Positions 1-8,762 of a DNA stretch of 41,315 bases are shown here, one piece after another. Position 1 is the first letter of the stretch. Each line of letters opens with the position of its first letter. Source of the DNA: Chloroflexota bacterium (lineage in GTDB: Bacteria > Chloroflexota > Anaerolineae > Promineifilales > Promineifilaceae); the NCBI GenBank assembly GCA_020628815.1, contig JAHDEN010000036.1, positions 1 to 41,315 on the forward strand, written 5' to 3'. Both the position numbers and the translations under genes were made by a program. Under the pieces are notes generated by a model. It worked only from the letters and a program-made list of their open reading frames with translations. It did no database searches and had not been told where the DNA came from.

Positions 1-1
1 T

Positions 2-1123
2 GAAGTAAATCTTGGAAAAGCTGGAAGTGCATATGCCATATTTACTCAAAACCAAACACAACCCATTACTGAAGCTCACTGCAAAAAGCTTGAAATTATC
101 CGAAATCGTCTCTATGCCCTTTATGGGGAGCATTCAAGGATATTAGAGGGAAACGAAGATTACAGTTGGGATATTGATGAAGAAGTAACGGCTGAGGTTT
201 TTGCACAATGGGGCGAAGCACAATTAGCGGTTGGAGATTCAGTTAAAGCCGTGGATTATTTATCTGACTCAATATCAGTCTTAACAAATTTATCTACAAA
301 AGCATCAGTATTACATAGGCGACGCGGAAAAATATTTATAGGGCAAGGAGATACAAAAAGTGCAGAGCATGAGGCTAAATTAATTGAATTCGAAGCCGAA
401 AGATTAAAAGGTCATATCGAAATGTCAAAGGGCAACCTTAATCAAGCACAGGAATATCTACTTAATGCGTTCACTATCGCTGATGCGGTTTCAGATGCAC
501 ACAAAAAAGCTCAGACTGCTCATTCATTGATCTTAGCATTTGGTAATGCCGGGAAGACAAAGCAGGCAAAAGAATATGGGAAGATTGCATTCGATTATTA
601 CGAAAAAATTGGAGATAAAGTACAGCTTGAAGGATTAAAAGCTGAACTAGCAGGCATTAATTTGAATGTTGGCAATTTTGCGGAGGTAATTGAACCTGCA
701 AAACATGCTCTGGAGTTTTTTGAAAATATTGGGCATGAAAGATGGCCAAGTTACTTAAGTAGCAACTTGGCTGAGGCGTATTACGAAACGGGGGAGATAG
801 ATTTAGCAGAAAAATATGCGCATAAAGCGGTGCAATCAGAAAACCCACGGGTTGTACCTTATGCTTGTTATACTCTCGGCCTTGTGTATCATGCACAAGG
901 AAAATCCCAACCTTCAAAAGAAACCTTTCAGCTGGGCATCACATCATCAGAAAAAATCGGAGATCAATTTATTAAAGGGTATCTACATCGGGCTTATGGC
1001 AAAACGTTGCTTGAGTCGAAGAGGGATGAAGAAGGGCAAAATGAGCTTGAAACAGCGCTTGAAATTTTTTCCGGCCTCAATTTGCAGCATGAGGTTCAGG
1101 CAACTCAAAAGCTGCTTACTTAA
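2..1123 (+). CDS. TPR-repeat protein, 5' end outside the window
   Basis: The reading frame is open from base 2, so the true start lies to the left and only about 373 C-terminal residues are seen. Helical TPR-type repeats are visible, for example the segments around GNLNQAQEYLLNAF, GNAGKTKQAKEYGKIAFDYY, GNFAEVIEPAKHALEFFE and GEIDLAEKYAHKAV. Such arrays form the C-terminal sensor or scaffold part of large bacterial regulators (LuxR/SARP/AAA-TPR types); which N-terminal domain this protein carries cannot be seen. The gene is more AT-rich than its neighbours and contains no CGGCCG, a hexamer found every few hundred bases elsewhere, so recent transfer is possible. It converges on the lipoprotein gene, with no clear terminator between them. 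Confidence 0.8.
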   Translation, partial: EVNLGKAGSAYAIFTQNQTQPITEAHCKKLEIIRNRLYALYGEHSRILEGNEDYSWDIDEEVTAEVFAQWGEAQLAVGDSVKAVDYLSDSISVLTNLSTKASVLHRRRGKIFIGQGDTKSAEHEAKLIEFEAERLKGHIEMSKGNLNQAQEYLLNAFTIADAVSDAHKKAQTAHSLILAFGNAGKTKQAKEYGKIAFDYYEKIGDKVQLEGLKAELAGINLNVGNFAEVIEPAKHALEFFENIGHERWPSYLSSNLAEAYYETGEIDLAEKYAHKAVQSENPRVVPYACYTLGLVYHAQGKSQPSKETFQLGITSSEKIGDQFIKGYLHRAYGKTLLESKRDEEGQNELETALEIFSGLNLQHEVQATQKLLT

Positions 1124-1190
1124 TACCTCTTCCATTAATCATCGAATCAAGCCAACCCTAACCCAGTTATTTAAGCTAAACCAAAACCAC

Positions 1191-2450
1191 CTACGGCTCA
1201 ACCGTAAACGGACCCGACCAGTCGTACGTGTCCCCATCCTTCGTAAAAGCCACAACCGATACGAAATACTCTAAACCGTACACCACCGGCTCGCCACCTT
1301 CACCCCAAGTGTGAACCCCATCACGGCTAGGCCACGACTTACACTCCGGTTCACCACCTTGGAAGATGCAAAATTTGGCTGTGTTCTCAGTTTGTCGATA
1401 CACCACCCGGCCGGAATCGTTTTCAGATACAAAAAACTCCACTCGATCTATCCCTTCACCATTTTTATCATCGGTTGAGTCTTCAGCATTTACCTGAGCA
1501 TGCAAAAAATAACGATTATCAAACCTCAGCCCATTGAAGCCACCATCGGCACCACCAATGCCGTTGTTGTTGATATTAGGTGGCCCAACCGCCACTTGGG
1601 TCGGCTCTGTCGTTGGGGTTGGTGGGATGGGTGTTGGCGGGATCGGGGTAGGTGTGGGCGGGATATTTGTAGCGGTGGCTAAACTTGAAACGTCAATGTT
1701 ACAGCTCACAAATTGGCTATTGGCGCTCACCCACCCTTGGATTCCACTGCCACTATCAATGACCTCAATCCACTGCCCGCTCGGGAACCCTTGCGGGCTA
1801 AACGCCAGCGGGGTTAGGTTGACCGCGGCCGTCAGCGCGCGTAAGGGTGGTTCATAAATAATCCCCGGCCCAGAGCGCAGGTTAACGCTGACCAGCGTCT
1901 GGCACAAAGGGAGTTCAGCCGTTGGCGTATCATCTGGCTCGGGAACGGCCGTATGGGTCGCCGTCGGTGGCACAAGGGTCGCCGTCGGGTCGGCTTCTTC
2001 TGGCACTTGCTCAGGCTCAGTTGGGGTTATGGTGGCGGTTGGATCTTCAGCAACAGCCACAGCTTGGGTTTGAGATTCGGCCGTAATTTTGATGGTGCCT
2101 GACCACTGCACCGTACCCGCATCATTCGACAATTCAATGCTGTAATCACCGGCCGCAGTTCCAGCCGGAATTTCGGCCGTGGCCGTGCGGCCGTTTAAGA
2201 TCGTCGTATTCAGCACCCCAACCCCTTCCAGTAACACAATCGTATCATCGGTAAAGCCACTACCGCTTACCGTAATCGTGCCACCATCTGCACCAGCTAA
2301 AATCTCAGGTGCCACTTTGCCAATAACCGGTGGCAATGGCCCTGGCACACCACTTGGAACCACAAGTTCAGGCTCTGATGGGCTGGCACAACCAAAACTC
2401 AGCATAGCGATACTCGTGCATACAATTATCCAGATCGTTTTTTTCTTCAT
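1191..2450 (-). CDS. Lipoprotein with IPT/TIG and SH3-like domains
   Basis: A 419-residue exported lipoprotein. The start is ATG at 2450, because GGAGG lies five bases upstream; an in-frame TTG at 2462 overlaps that Shine-Dalgarno site and is unlikely. A short basic hydrophobic signal ends at Cys21 (LSFGC lipobox). Residues about 45-120 look like an IPT/TIG immunoglobulin-like domain (GGTITVSGSGF). Residues about 180-250 look like a bacterial SH3 domain (VNLRSGPG, QGWVSANS). Thr/Pro-rich linkers flank the SH3 part, and the last 130 residues are an unrecognised domain. It lies 83 bp downstream of the STAND gene on the same strand and may be its extracytoplasmic partner, although that is inference. 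SH3b and TIG domains usually bind cell-wall or glycan material. Confidence 0.85.
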   Translation of the reverse strand: MKKKTIWIIVCTSIAMLSFGCASPSEPELVVPSGVPGPLPPVIGKVAPEILAGADGGTITVSGSGFTDDTIVLLEGVGVLNTTILNGRTATAEIPAGTAAGDYSIELSNDAGTVQWSGTIKITAESQTQAVAVAEDPTATITPTEPEQVPEEADPTATLVPPTATHTAVPEPDDTPTAELPLCQTLVSVNLRSGPGIIYEPPLRALTAAVNLTPLAFSPQGFPSGQWIEVIDSGSGIQGWVSANSQFVSCNIDVSSLATATNIPPTPTPIPPTPIPPTPTTEPTQVAVGPPNINNNGIGGADGGFNGLRFDNRYFLHAQVNAEDSTDDKNGEGIDRVEFFVSENDSGRVVYRQTENTAKFCIFQGGEPECKSWPSRDGVHTWGEGGEPVVYGLEYFVSVVAFTKDGDTYDWSGPFTVEP

Positions 2451-2533
2451 TTCATCCTCCAAAGCCGGAAACGCAACAGCCTGTTTCCTCTAAAACTTCT
2501 TCAACTCCATCTTATAAATTGGAACCAGTGGGG

Positions 2534-5500
2534 CTATGATGATGTCAGTTGATCAAATATCGGTTGGCACAATTTGCCAATAATTTCTTCAACCATGTAG
2601 GTATCAAACGGGAATTCTTCACCCAATTGGATACATTTTTCAAAGGCATCGATACTATTTTGCTTGGCCATGTTCCCATCGTCGGCCCGATCAAACCGGT
2701 TGGTTAAATACCATTCTTGCTGAAAGTAAAAGGAGCCCAACGCTTGGTAAGCCTGCGACAGCAGCCGGAAATCTTTTTGAGCAACCGGCGATGCCTCTAG
2801 CGTCGCAATCGCATCCTCAGTCGATTCAATCGCCGAGCTAAGTTCTGCAAAAGCCCGCTCATAGTCTAACCGATAGGCCCAAACCTCTGACTGTCTACGA
2901 ACCGCCATTGACCGAGCCACTTTCGCCATCGCATCAACCGGCACACCATATATTTCAGTTTGCGGCCCATTTGCGATCACCCGATCATAAAATTCAAAGG
3001 CAGCCTGGGCTTCACGTTCAGCGTTATCTAAATTGGCCGCGTACTCTCCACTAAAGTTGGCGCGGATCGCCTCTTGATCCGACATCAGCGATTGTGCCCG
3101 CACAAAGTGAACGGTCCCCAAAGCAAGTTGGGCTTTAGCATGCTCAGGCGCTTTTAAAAACGCCTCTTCGGCCGCACTCAACAATGTCTCATCATGTGGG
3201 ATGGTTTGCTGAGCCAGCAACAACTTCACTTCTCCATCGAAAAAGTGAGCAAAGCCAGAGTCAGGCACCAGCAACGCCGCCTGTTCAAAATCAGGCAAAG
3301 CGGCCTCTAAATTGCCCAATCGGCCAGCGTCCAAACCACGGGCGATGCGAGCGACCGCTTCAGCTTTGGAAGCCAAGTCAACATCGATTTCACGGCCCGG
3401 TTCTTCAATATCAAACACGCTGATCGGCTCTTGAAACGAGTGAATCCCCACCAAATTGCCAACCGGCAAATCATATTGCGGCGCCAAATAAAACTCAACA
3501 AACAGCTCCGCTAAATCCCCTTTTGGGCGCAGCGTCCCGTAAATCATCACATCCGCCCCGAGCTCATCGGTCCGGGTTTGTGGCGGCTTTTCGGCAAACA
3601 GATCGTCCGAAACCACCCCCACATCAACATGATTTCCAGACTCGGCCGACCAGACCTCAAACCCTTCTTCTCCTACCAACCCAGCGTTTAAGAGCGTCTG
3701 AATCCGCTCCGCAACAATCTTGCCCGCCTCGGTATCCCCGTTGATCGTTTCCCCCGCATCATTTAAAACCGCGATTTCAGCCACCGCGATATTAAACTCC
3801 CCCGTCATCGTCTCAGCAATCGGTTCAGACGGCGGCCGGAGCCAAAAATAAGCGCTCACCCCGATCACAGCCACCGCCAGCAGCGCCGCCACCCCGATCA
3901 AAATTCGTTGGGTCCGCCCCGCTTGGGCCAGTTGCTCAACTTGGGCCGCCTCATCTGCAACGATGGCGTGGCTCGCATCCAAAAACGCCTGCTCTTCCAA
4001 ACTGAGCCGCTCACGATTTTGGGCCGCCCATTCACCAATCTGTTTAAGTCGTGCCCCCCGGTACAACACTCCGTCATCTTTGCCCAGCTTAAGCCAATCG
4101 TCTACATCGGCCGTTAACTGTCGCTGTTGGATCAGACCTTGCCGATCCTGATCCAGCCAGCTGCGCAACGTGGGCCATTCACGGATCAGCGCTTCATGTG
4201 CCACTTCAATCACTTTTCGCTTTTCAGGCGGCAGCAGGCTAATCGTGATTAAGCGGGCATCAATCAAAATATCGAGCACCGAGTCGAGCATGGCCGTATC
4301 AGTTGAGCGGGTAATTAGCTCAGAAAACGCGGCCTGCCTGCGGGTATCAGGGGTGTCACCAGCCCCTTCCCCGATTTCGGTTAACCGCATAAAAATCATT
4401 TGGGCGATCGGTTGCTGCTCGGCCGATAGCCGCTGCTTAAAAATCGACTCGGCCGTTTGGGCGATGGCCCCTTTCACCCCGCCAGATTCCTGATAACTCG
4501 ACAGGGTCATCGTGCGGCCGTGTCGCCGCTTCCATGTTTCCAACAGCGCGTGTGACAACAGCGGCAATGCCCCGGGCTCACTCCCCACATCGTCCAGCAT
4601 CGTCTCGACCAAGCCATCTTGCAAATGCCAGTTCCCGTTGGCGGCCGGTTGCAAAATCACACGGGTCAGCTCATCTCGCGTCATCGCCCCGATATATTCT
4701 TGATTGTTGGCTATCAGATCACGCAATGCATCGTACTGGGCGCACTGAGCATAAAAATCAGCCCGCATGGTAATAACGACCAAATAAGTTTTGGATTCAA
4801 CCCATCCCACCAATTTTTGTACAAAAGCATCCCGCTCAGCCTTGCTACGGCATATCGTAAAAATCTCTTCAAACTGGTCAACCACCAGCAGTTTGCGTGG
4901 CCCGGTTTGGCCGGTTAAACGTAGCTCGGCCGCGCTTAATGCCTCGGCCGGATGCGCTGTGGGTGTCATTACATCGATGCCCCATGTCTCACTCCCGGCC
5001 GGGGGCTTGGACCCATCCGCTAGCCGTTGGCCGCTCTTAAGCGCCGCCACGACCCCAGCACGAATCAGCGATGATTTACCGCTACCAGATGCGCCGATAA
5101 CGGCTAAAAAGTGAGTCCCAGCTAACCGGCTAATTATTTTGGCCGTCAACATTTCTCGGCCGAAAAACTCATCTGCGTCCGCCACATCAAACGAGTTTAG
5201 ACCCTTGTACGGCGACTCCCCATCTTCGGGGCTCTCGTCTTCAATCGTTTGGGCTTCGGCCGGGGTCAGGGTTGCAATCGTCGCCTTGAGCAATTCTTTT
5301 AACGACTCATCATTGGGAATAACAAACAGTTCCGGCTCCGCGACCGCTTTGGCTCTTATCTCTGCAAGATCTTCGGCCGGGCGTAGTTCACCAACCAAAT
5401 CAATCAGCTCAACCAACCGGCCGTTGTTCCCCATCAGCCGGATCAGATCGATCACTTGGCTCGATTTGCCCCCGTCTTCCAATTCTTCGAAATCAACGTC

Positions 5501-5605
5501 TAAATCAAAACATAGCTCTTTGATTTCTCCTCTATTAAATTGAAGCGAAATTATATTCTTGAGTTTGGTAGGCCACTCAGGAACTGTAGAATCGGTTTCA
5601 GCCAT
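2534..5605 (-). CDS. EAD-nSTAND1 NTPase with a transmembrane segment and C-terminal TPR-like region
   Basis: A 1023-residue protein. Residues about 8-80 resemble an effector-associated domain (a death-like adaptor; from memory closest to EAD7), with motifs ELCFDLDVDFEEL and LVELIDLVGELRP. Residues about 128-560 are a novel-STAND NTPase of the nSTAND1 kind: the linker SPYKGLNSF, FFGRE, Walker A GASGSGKSS (about 170-178) and Walker B LLVVDQFEE (about 236-244). A single membrane helix follows at about 568-588, then a region with a GTLRP motif and helical TPR-like repeats. STAND proteins are signal-triggered ATPase switches, and EADs recruit effectors by homotypic contact. No second EAD protein is visible here, so the effector partner is unknown. 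The start codon has no clear Shine-Dalgarno site. Confidence 0.88.
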   Translation of the reverse strand: MAETDSTVPEWPTKLKNIISLQFNRGEIKELCFDLDVDFEELEDGGKSSQVIDLIRLMGNNGRLVELIDLVGELRPAEDLAEIRAKAVAEPELFVIPNDESLKELLKATIATLTPAEAQTIEDESPEDGESPYKGLNSFDVADADEFFGREMLTAKIISRLAGTHFLAVIGASGSGKSSLIRAGVVAALKSGQRLADGSKPPAGSETWGIDVMTPTAHPAEALSAAELRLTGQTGPRKLLVVDQFEEIFTICRSKAERDAFVQKLVGWVESKTYLVVITMRADFYAQCAQYDALRDLIANNQEYIGAMTRDELTRVILQPAANGNWHLQDGLVETMLDDVGSEPGALPLLSHALLETWKRRHGRTMTLSSYQESGGVKGAIAQTAESIFKQRLSAEQQPIAQMIFMRLTEIGEGAGDTPDTRRQAAFSELITRSTDTAMLDSVLDILIDARLITISLLPPEKRKVIEVAHEALIREWPTLRSWLDQDRQGLIQQRQLTADVDDWLKLGKDDGVLYRGARLKQIGEWAAQNRERLSLEEQAFLDASHAIVADEAAQVEQLAQAGRTQRILIGVAALLAVAVIGVSAYFWLRPPSEPIAETMTGEFNIAVAEIAVLNDAGETINGDTEAGKIVAERIQTLLNAGLVGEEGFEVWSAESGNHVDVGVVSDDLFAEKPPQTRTDELGADVMIYGTLRPKGDLAELFVEFYLAPQYDLPVGNLVGIHSFQEPISVFDIEEPGREIDVDLASKAEAVARIARGLDAGRLGNLEAALPDFEQAALLVPDSGFAHFFDGEVKLLLAQQTIPHDETLLSAAEEAFLKAPEHAKAQLALGTVHFVRAQSLMSDQEAIRANFSGEYAANLDNAEREAQAAFEFYDRVIANGPQTEIYGVPVDAMAKVARSMAVRRQSEVWAYRLDYERAFAELSSAIESTEDAIATLEASPVAQKDFRLLSQAYQALGSFYFQQEWYLTNRFDRADDGNMAKQNSIDAFEKCIQLGEEFPFDTYMVEEIIGKLCQPIFDQLTSS

Positions 5606-5672
5606 TAACAGTCACTCACACTTTTTCCTAACGCACATTCAACACCATCGCACTTTGAAGTCTAGTTAGGTC

Positions 5673-5818
5673 TACCGGTATACGCAAGGTCAAAACGGCC
5701 GTTTTCTTTTCTACTAACCGGGGTTTTGCTTAAGCCACTCCCCCCATGGCCCAGCCAGCCCGATTAATCGGGCTTTATATCTTAACAGCAGGATTAATCC
5801 TGCAAGATCCGGCCGGAT
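5673..5818. repeat. Cluster of five perfect palindromes between arginase-like and STAND genes
   Basis: The spacer holds TACCGGTA (5673-5680), AAAACGGCCGTTTT (5692-5705), AGCCCGATTAATCGGGCT (5757-5774), GCAGGATTAATCCTGC (5788-5803) and ATCCGGCCGGAT (5807-5818). Two of them share the core GATTAATC. Those nearest the 3' end of the arginase-like gene may act as terminator hairpins, and those nearer the STAND start as operators. The roles are not resolved by sequence alone. Confidence 0.75.
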
Positions 5819-5837
5819 TTGCAGCACCCCACACCCA

Positions 5838-6740
5838 TTAACTTTGCGGCAAACCGGCCTTAGCCCAACTGCCCAGCCCCCGCTCTAACACCTCAATGCC
5901 CGATTTGATCGAAATATCAGCTCCTTCCCCTTCCCCATAAACAGACACCAGTGCCAACACAGCCACTTTGCCCGTTGCCATCACCACGTCCAAAGCCCCC
6001 ATCACCTCATCCATGCTCGGCCCATTCGGTTCAACCGTCCCATGATTGGGCACATACCGCTCGTCTAAAATATCTGAATCGATGTGGAGATAAATGATGT
6101 CACAGTTTTCAGCGAGCTGCTGAATCGCAGGCTCCAAAGGCTCGCCCGGGTAGCCAGCGGCCGGTTGGCACGTTTTAACACCGGTTGCCCGTACCAGCGC
6201 CTCTTCCGCTTCATCCAAATTACGCACATCTACCATCACAATGCGGTCTGTGGGGATGGGTGATTTAATGTGGGAAAGCTCGCGCCATTTGGGGAACGCC
6301 AACCCGGCACACACCGCTACCGGCATCCCACCCAACATGCCGCTCAGTGTTGTTTGGGGGGTGTTAAAGTCACCATGAGCATCAAACCAAACTAAGCCAA
6401 TCTTCACATCTGGCCCGTGTACATCTTGCAAACCGCCCACCACGCCGGTGATGTGACAGCAGTTACCACCGGTCATTAAGATCGCTTTGTTATCACGGCG
6501 CGCATTGGCCACGTGATCTGCAATCGACCCGTTTAACCGGCCGATGTTGTCTGTTTCAACGGCGGTACGCTCATTTTCAGACAGATCTGGCTCGGCATAA
6601 TCAAACGGCACGGCCGCTTTGGTATAAGCTTGCGACGAATCGAAGGCTTTTAAAACGGTAACAATCGGCTCGGTGTAATCCGCATTGCGATAAGGAACTC
6701 CGATAACTTGTAAGTGATTGAGGGGTTGAGCAATTTTCAT
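5838..6740 (-). CDS. Arginase/agmatinase-family protein with a variant metal site
   Basis: About 300 residues with the ureohydrolase fold signatures WFDAHGDFN and HIDSDILD, which supply Asp and His ligands for the binuclear manganese centre. The first metal motif, normally GGDHS, reads GGNCCH, so the usual His ligand position is Cys and a His follows two residues later. The C-terminal substrate motif also differs from the agmatinase form (YVPNHGTVEPNG instead of APGTGTPE). The substrate is therefore uncertain; arginase, agmatinase or another guanidino or amidino hydrolysis are all possible. ATG at 6740 is chosen as start; an in-frame TTG at 6752 directly after AGGA is an alternative. The gene stands alone, with a terminator upstream and palindromes downstream. 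Confidence 0.8.
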   Translation of the reverse strand: MKIAQPLNHLQVIGVPYRNADYTEPIVTVLKAFDSSQAYTKAAVPFDYAEPDLSENERTAVETDNIGRLNGSIADHVANARRDNKAILMTGGNCCHITGVVGGLQDVHGPDVKIGLVWFDAHGDFNTPQTTLSGMLGGMPVAVCAGLAFPKWRELSHIKSPIPTDRIVMVDVRNLDEAEEALVRATGVKTCQPAAGYPGEPLEPAIQQLAENCDIIYLHIDSDILDERYVPNHGTVEPNGPSMDEVMGALDVVMATGKVAVLALVSVYGEGEGADISIKSGIEVLERGLGSWAKAGLPQS

Positions 6741-6787
6741 AAGGTTATTCAAGATCCTGCTAGTAGCGTGTGAAGGGCAACATCAGT

Positions 6788-6826
6788 TTTAAAACAAAAA
6801 AGGCCATCTGAAAATTCAGATGGCCA
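6788..6826 (-). terminator. Rho-independent terminator of the acyltransferase gene
   Basis: The arms GGCCATCTGAA (6802-6812) and TTCAGATGGCC (6815-6825) pair perfectly around two bases. Read on the minus strand, the stem is followed by a T-rich run. It lies about 36 bp after the stop codon. The 16-base core ATCTGAAAATTCAGAT recurs with small changes in two other terminators of the window. Confidence 0.88.
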
Positions 6827-6861
6827 AGTATAATCGAAAAAATAATAATATAAATTTATGT

Positions 6862-8754
6862 CTAGGGGACGATGTTTTTCACATATGGGATCTGCTGCAT
6901 ACGCTTCACAATAATCACCGACAGTGCCATCGTCGCAATGGTTAAAACGGGGATCGCAATTGCTGGGTGCCACGTCATGCCGTGCAGCTGAATGCCCGGC
7001 CGGCCGGAGCGGAAATCCTCGATAATCAGCACATGGATCAAGTACAGTCCAAAGCTTGTGGAAGCAACATGAGTGATAAACCATTGGAACCAAGGGCGAC
7101 GCTGATAGATCTTTTTATAATCCAACGACTTCATAAACAAGAAGAACGCTGTGGTTAAGATCATGATGTTAAAGCTCGTGTTAAGGGCAAAGAAATTATC
7201 AAATTTGCCACCAGCACGCACCACCATCCAATGTGTCAGCCCCATAGTCAGCAGCGAAAAGCCCACAATTACAGCCAAGCAAATCATCATCTGTTGGCGG
7301 TTTAGCTTGATCGGCCGTAAGTAGTAGCCGAGCACAAAGTACCCCATAAAACCAACCGTCACATAAATGTCGATCCCGATTTCAAAGCCATAAAAACGAC
7401 GCACAATCGGGAACAAGGCGGTGCCGACGAACCAAACAATCAAAAAGTAGGTCATGTTCGATCGCTCCGCGTTCCGTGTGTAAATGCGCATGATGGGTGT
7501 CGCCAAATACAATCCTAAAATCATCTGAATAAACCACAGATGGTAGTAAACCGGCCCATCTACAATGGCGATCATGATGTCCTTAGCCGAGTATTCGACC
7601 CCGATCCAATACATCTGCCAACATAAATAAATGGCCGACCAGCCTAAAAATGGGATCAGCACTTTCATAAAGCGCTTTTTGAAAAACACTTGCAATGTCT
7701 GGTTATTTTTTGATGGATTGAGCAGTAAAAGCCCGCTAACCATCGTAAATAACGGCGATCCAGCTTTACCAAACAGGTAAATGCCGGTGCCGATCCACCA
7801 TTCAGAGATCAACAGTTCATCGTAGCGATAGATGAGCGGGAAAGCCAAATGCTCGGCTACGATCACCACCATCGCCATGGCCCGGATCACACGCACATAT
7901 TCAAGGTCTTCTTCAACGGGGACTGGTGCAGGCTCTGCGGTCGTCTGCGTGCTGCTTTCAGGGGGCCCAGCCGTTTCTTCCACAGCCTGAGCAACCGGCG
8001 CCGAAACAGGCACAGTCTCCGCCATTTCACTAAACTCAGCCTGTGGGCCTGGTTGCAAAATATCAGGGGCGGCTGTTGGGTCGGGCTGACTGCGTTGCAG
8101 CGAGGCAAACTCAGCTTGGGCCGCTGGTTGAGCCACATCTGGCGCTTTGTTGCTACCAAATGCAAACAGCTGCTTCATGCTGTTCAACATCGATTCACCC
8201 ACTGAGGCTAAAGCCGCTTGGCTAAATTGAGACGCCGGTGCGTCTGTCGCTTGCACAGCTTCTGGAGCCGCCACGGTTTCTACGGCCGTAGCGCTCCCAT
8301 CCGGCTCTTGCACCGGATGATGCCCGTTCGCCCCGTTTAAGCCGGTTGGCTCTGGAGCCACAACTTTTGCCACTGGGGTCTTTTTGGCCCGGGTGGTTCT
8401 GCGTGTTGCAGTTTTTGGTTTGGCGGCTGTGGTTGTTTTGGCTTTTGCCGAGCTCCGTTTTGTTTTCGGTGCTGTTTTTGAGGCAGTTTTTGTGGTTGTC
8501 TTGGCAGCTGGTTTAGCAGCTTTTTTGACTGCCGTTTTAGCGTTAGCCTGTGTTTTGGTTTTAGCAACGGCCGTTTTTGAGCGCCCCGTTGTTTTGGGTG
8601 CAGCAGCTGCTTTTGATCGGGTCGTTTTCTTCGCTTTAGATCGGGCCGATGCGGTGGACCGTTTAGGAGAAGCGGCCTTTTTTTCTTCGGCCGATTTTTC
8701 CACAAACTCGGCCACTTTTTCAGTCACCCGCGCTGTTTTAGTCTTTTTAGTCAT
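6862..8754 (-). CDS. Membrane acyltransferase (acyltransferase-3 family) with histone-H1-like N-terminal tail
   Basis: A 630-residue protein in three parts. Residues 1-135 are Lys/Ala/Thr-rich (KKAAKPAAKTTTKTASKT), like histone H1 or AlgP tails. Residues about 135-285 are an acidic Pro/Ala linker carrying two copies of a motif ending in QAEF (PDVAQPAAQAEF and PDILQPGPQAEF). From about residue 285 comes an acyltransferase-3 domain (PF01757 type) of about ten membrane helices, starting YVRVIRAMAMVVIVAEH with the family's active-site-type His. These enzymes O-acylate surface polysaccharides or lipids, usually with acyl-CoA as donor. The gene starts 8 bp after the LamG-like gene and forms an operon with it. 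The basic tail should be cytoplasmic and could bind nucleic acid or acidic polymers, but this is inference. A decayed paralogue lies at 13471-14307. Confidence 0.88.
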   Translation of the reverse strand: MTKKTKTARVTEKVAEFVEKSAEEKKAASPKRSTASARSKAKKTTRSKAAAAPKTTGRSKTAVAKTKTQANAKTAVKKAAKPAAKTTTKTASKTAPKTKRSSAKAKTTTAAKPKTATRRTTRAKKTPVAKVVAPEPTGLNGANGHHPVQEPDGSATAVETVAAPEAVQATDAPASQFSQAALASVGESMLNSMKQLFAFGSNKAPDVAQPAAQAEFASLQRSQPDPTAAPDILQPGPQAEFSEMAETVPVSAPVAQAVEETAGPPESSTQTTAEPAPVPVEEDLEYVRVIRAMAMVVIVAEHLAFPLIYRYDELLISEWWIGTGIYLFGKAGSPLFTMVSGLLLLNPSKNNQTLQVFFKKRFMKVLIPFLGWSAIYLCWQMYWIGVEYSAKDIMIAIVDGPVYYHLWFIQMILGLYLATPIMRIYTRNAERSNMTYFLIVWFVGTALFPIVRRFYGFEIGIDIYVTVGFMGYFVLGYYLRPIKLNRQQMMICLAVIVGFSLLTMGLTHWMVVRAGGKFDNFFALNTSFNIMILTTAFFLFMKSLDYKKIYQRRPWFQWFITHVASTSFGLYLIHVLIIEDFRSGRPGIQLHGMTWHPAIAIPVLTIATMALSVIIVKRMQQIPYVKNIVP

Positions 8755-8762
8755 AATCTTTA

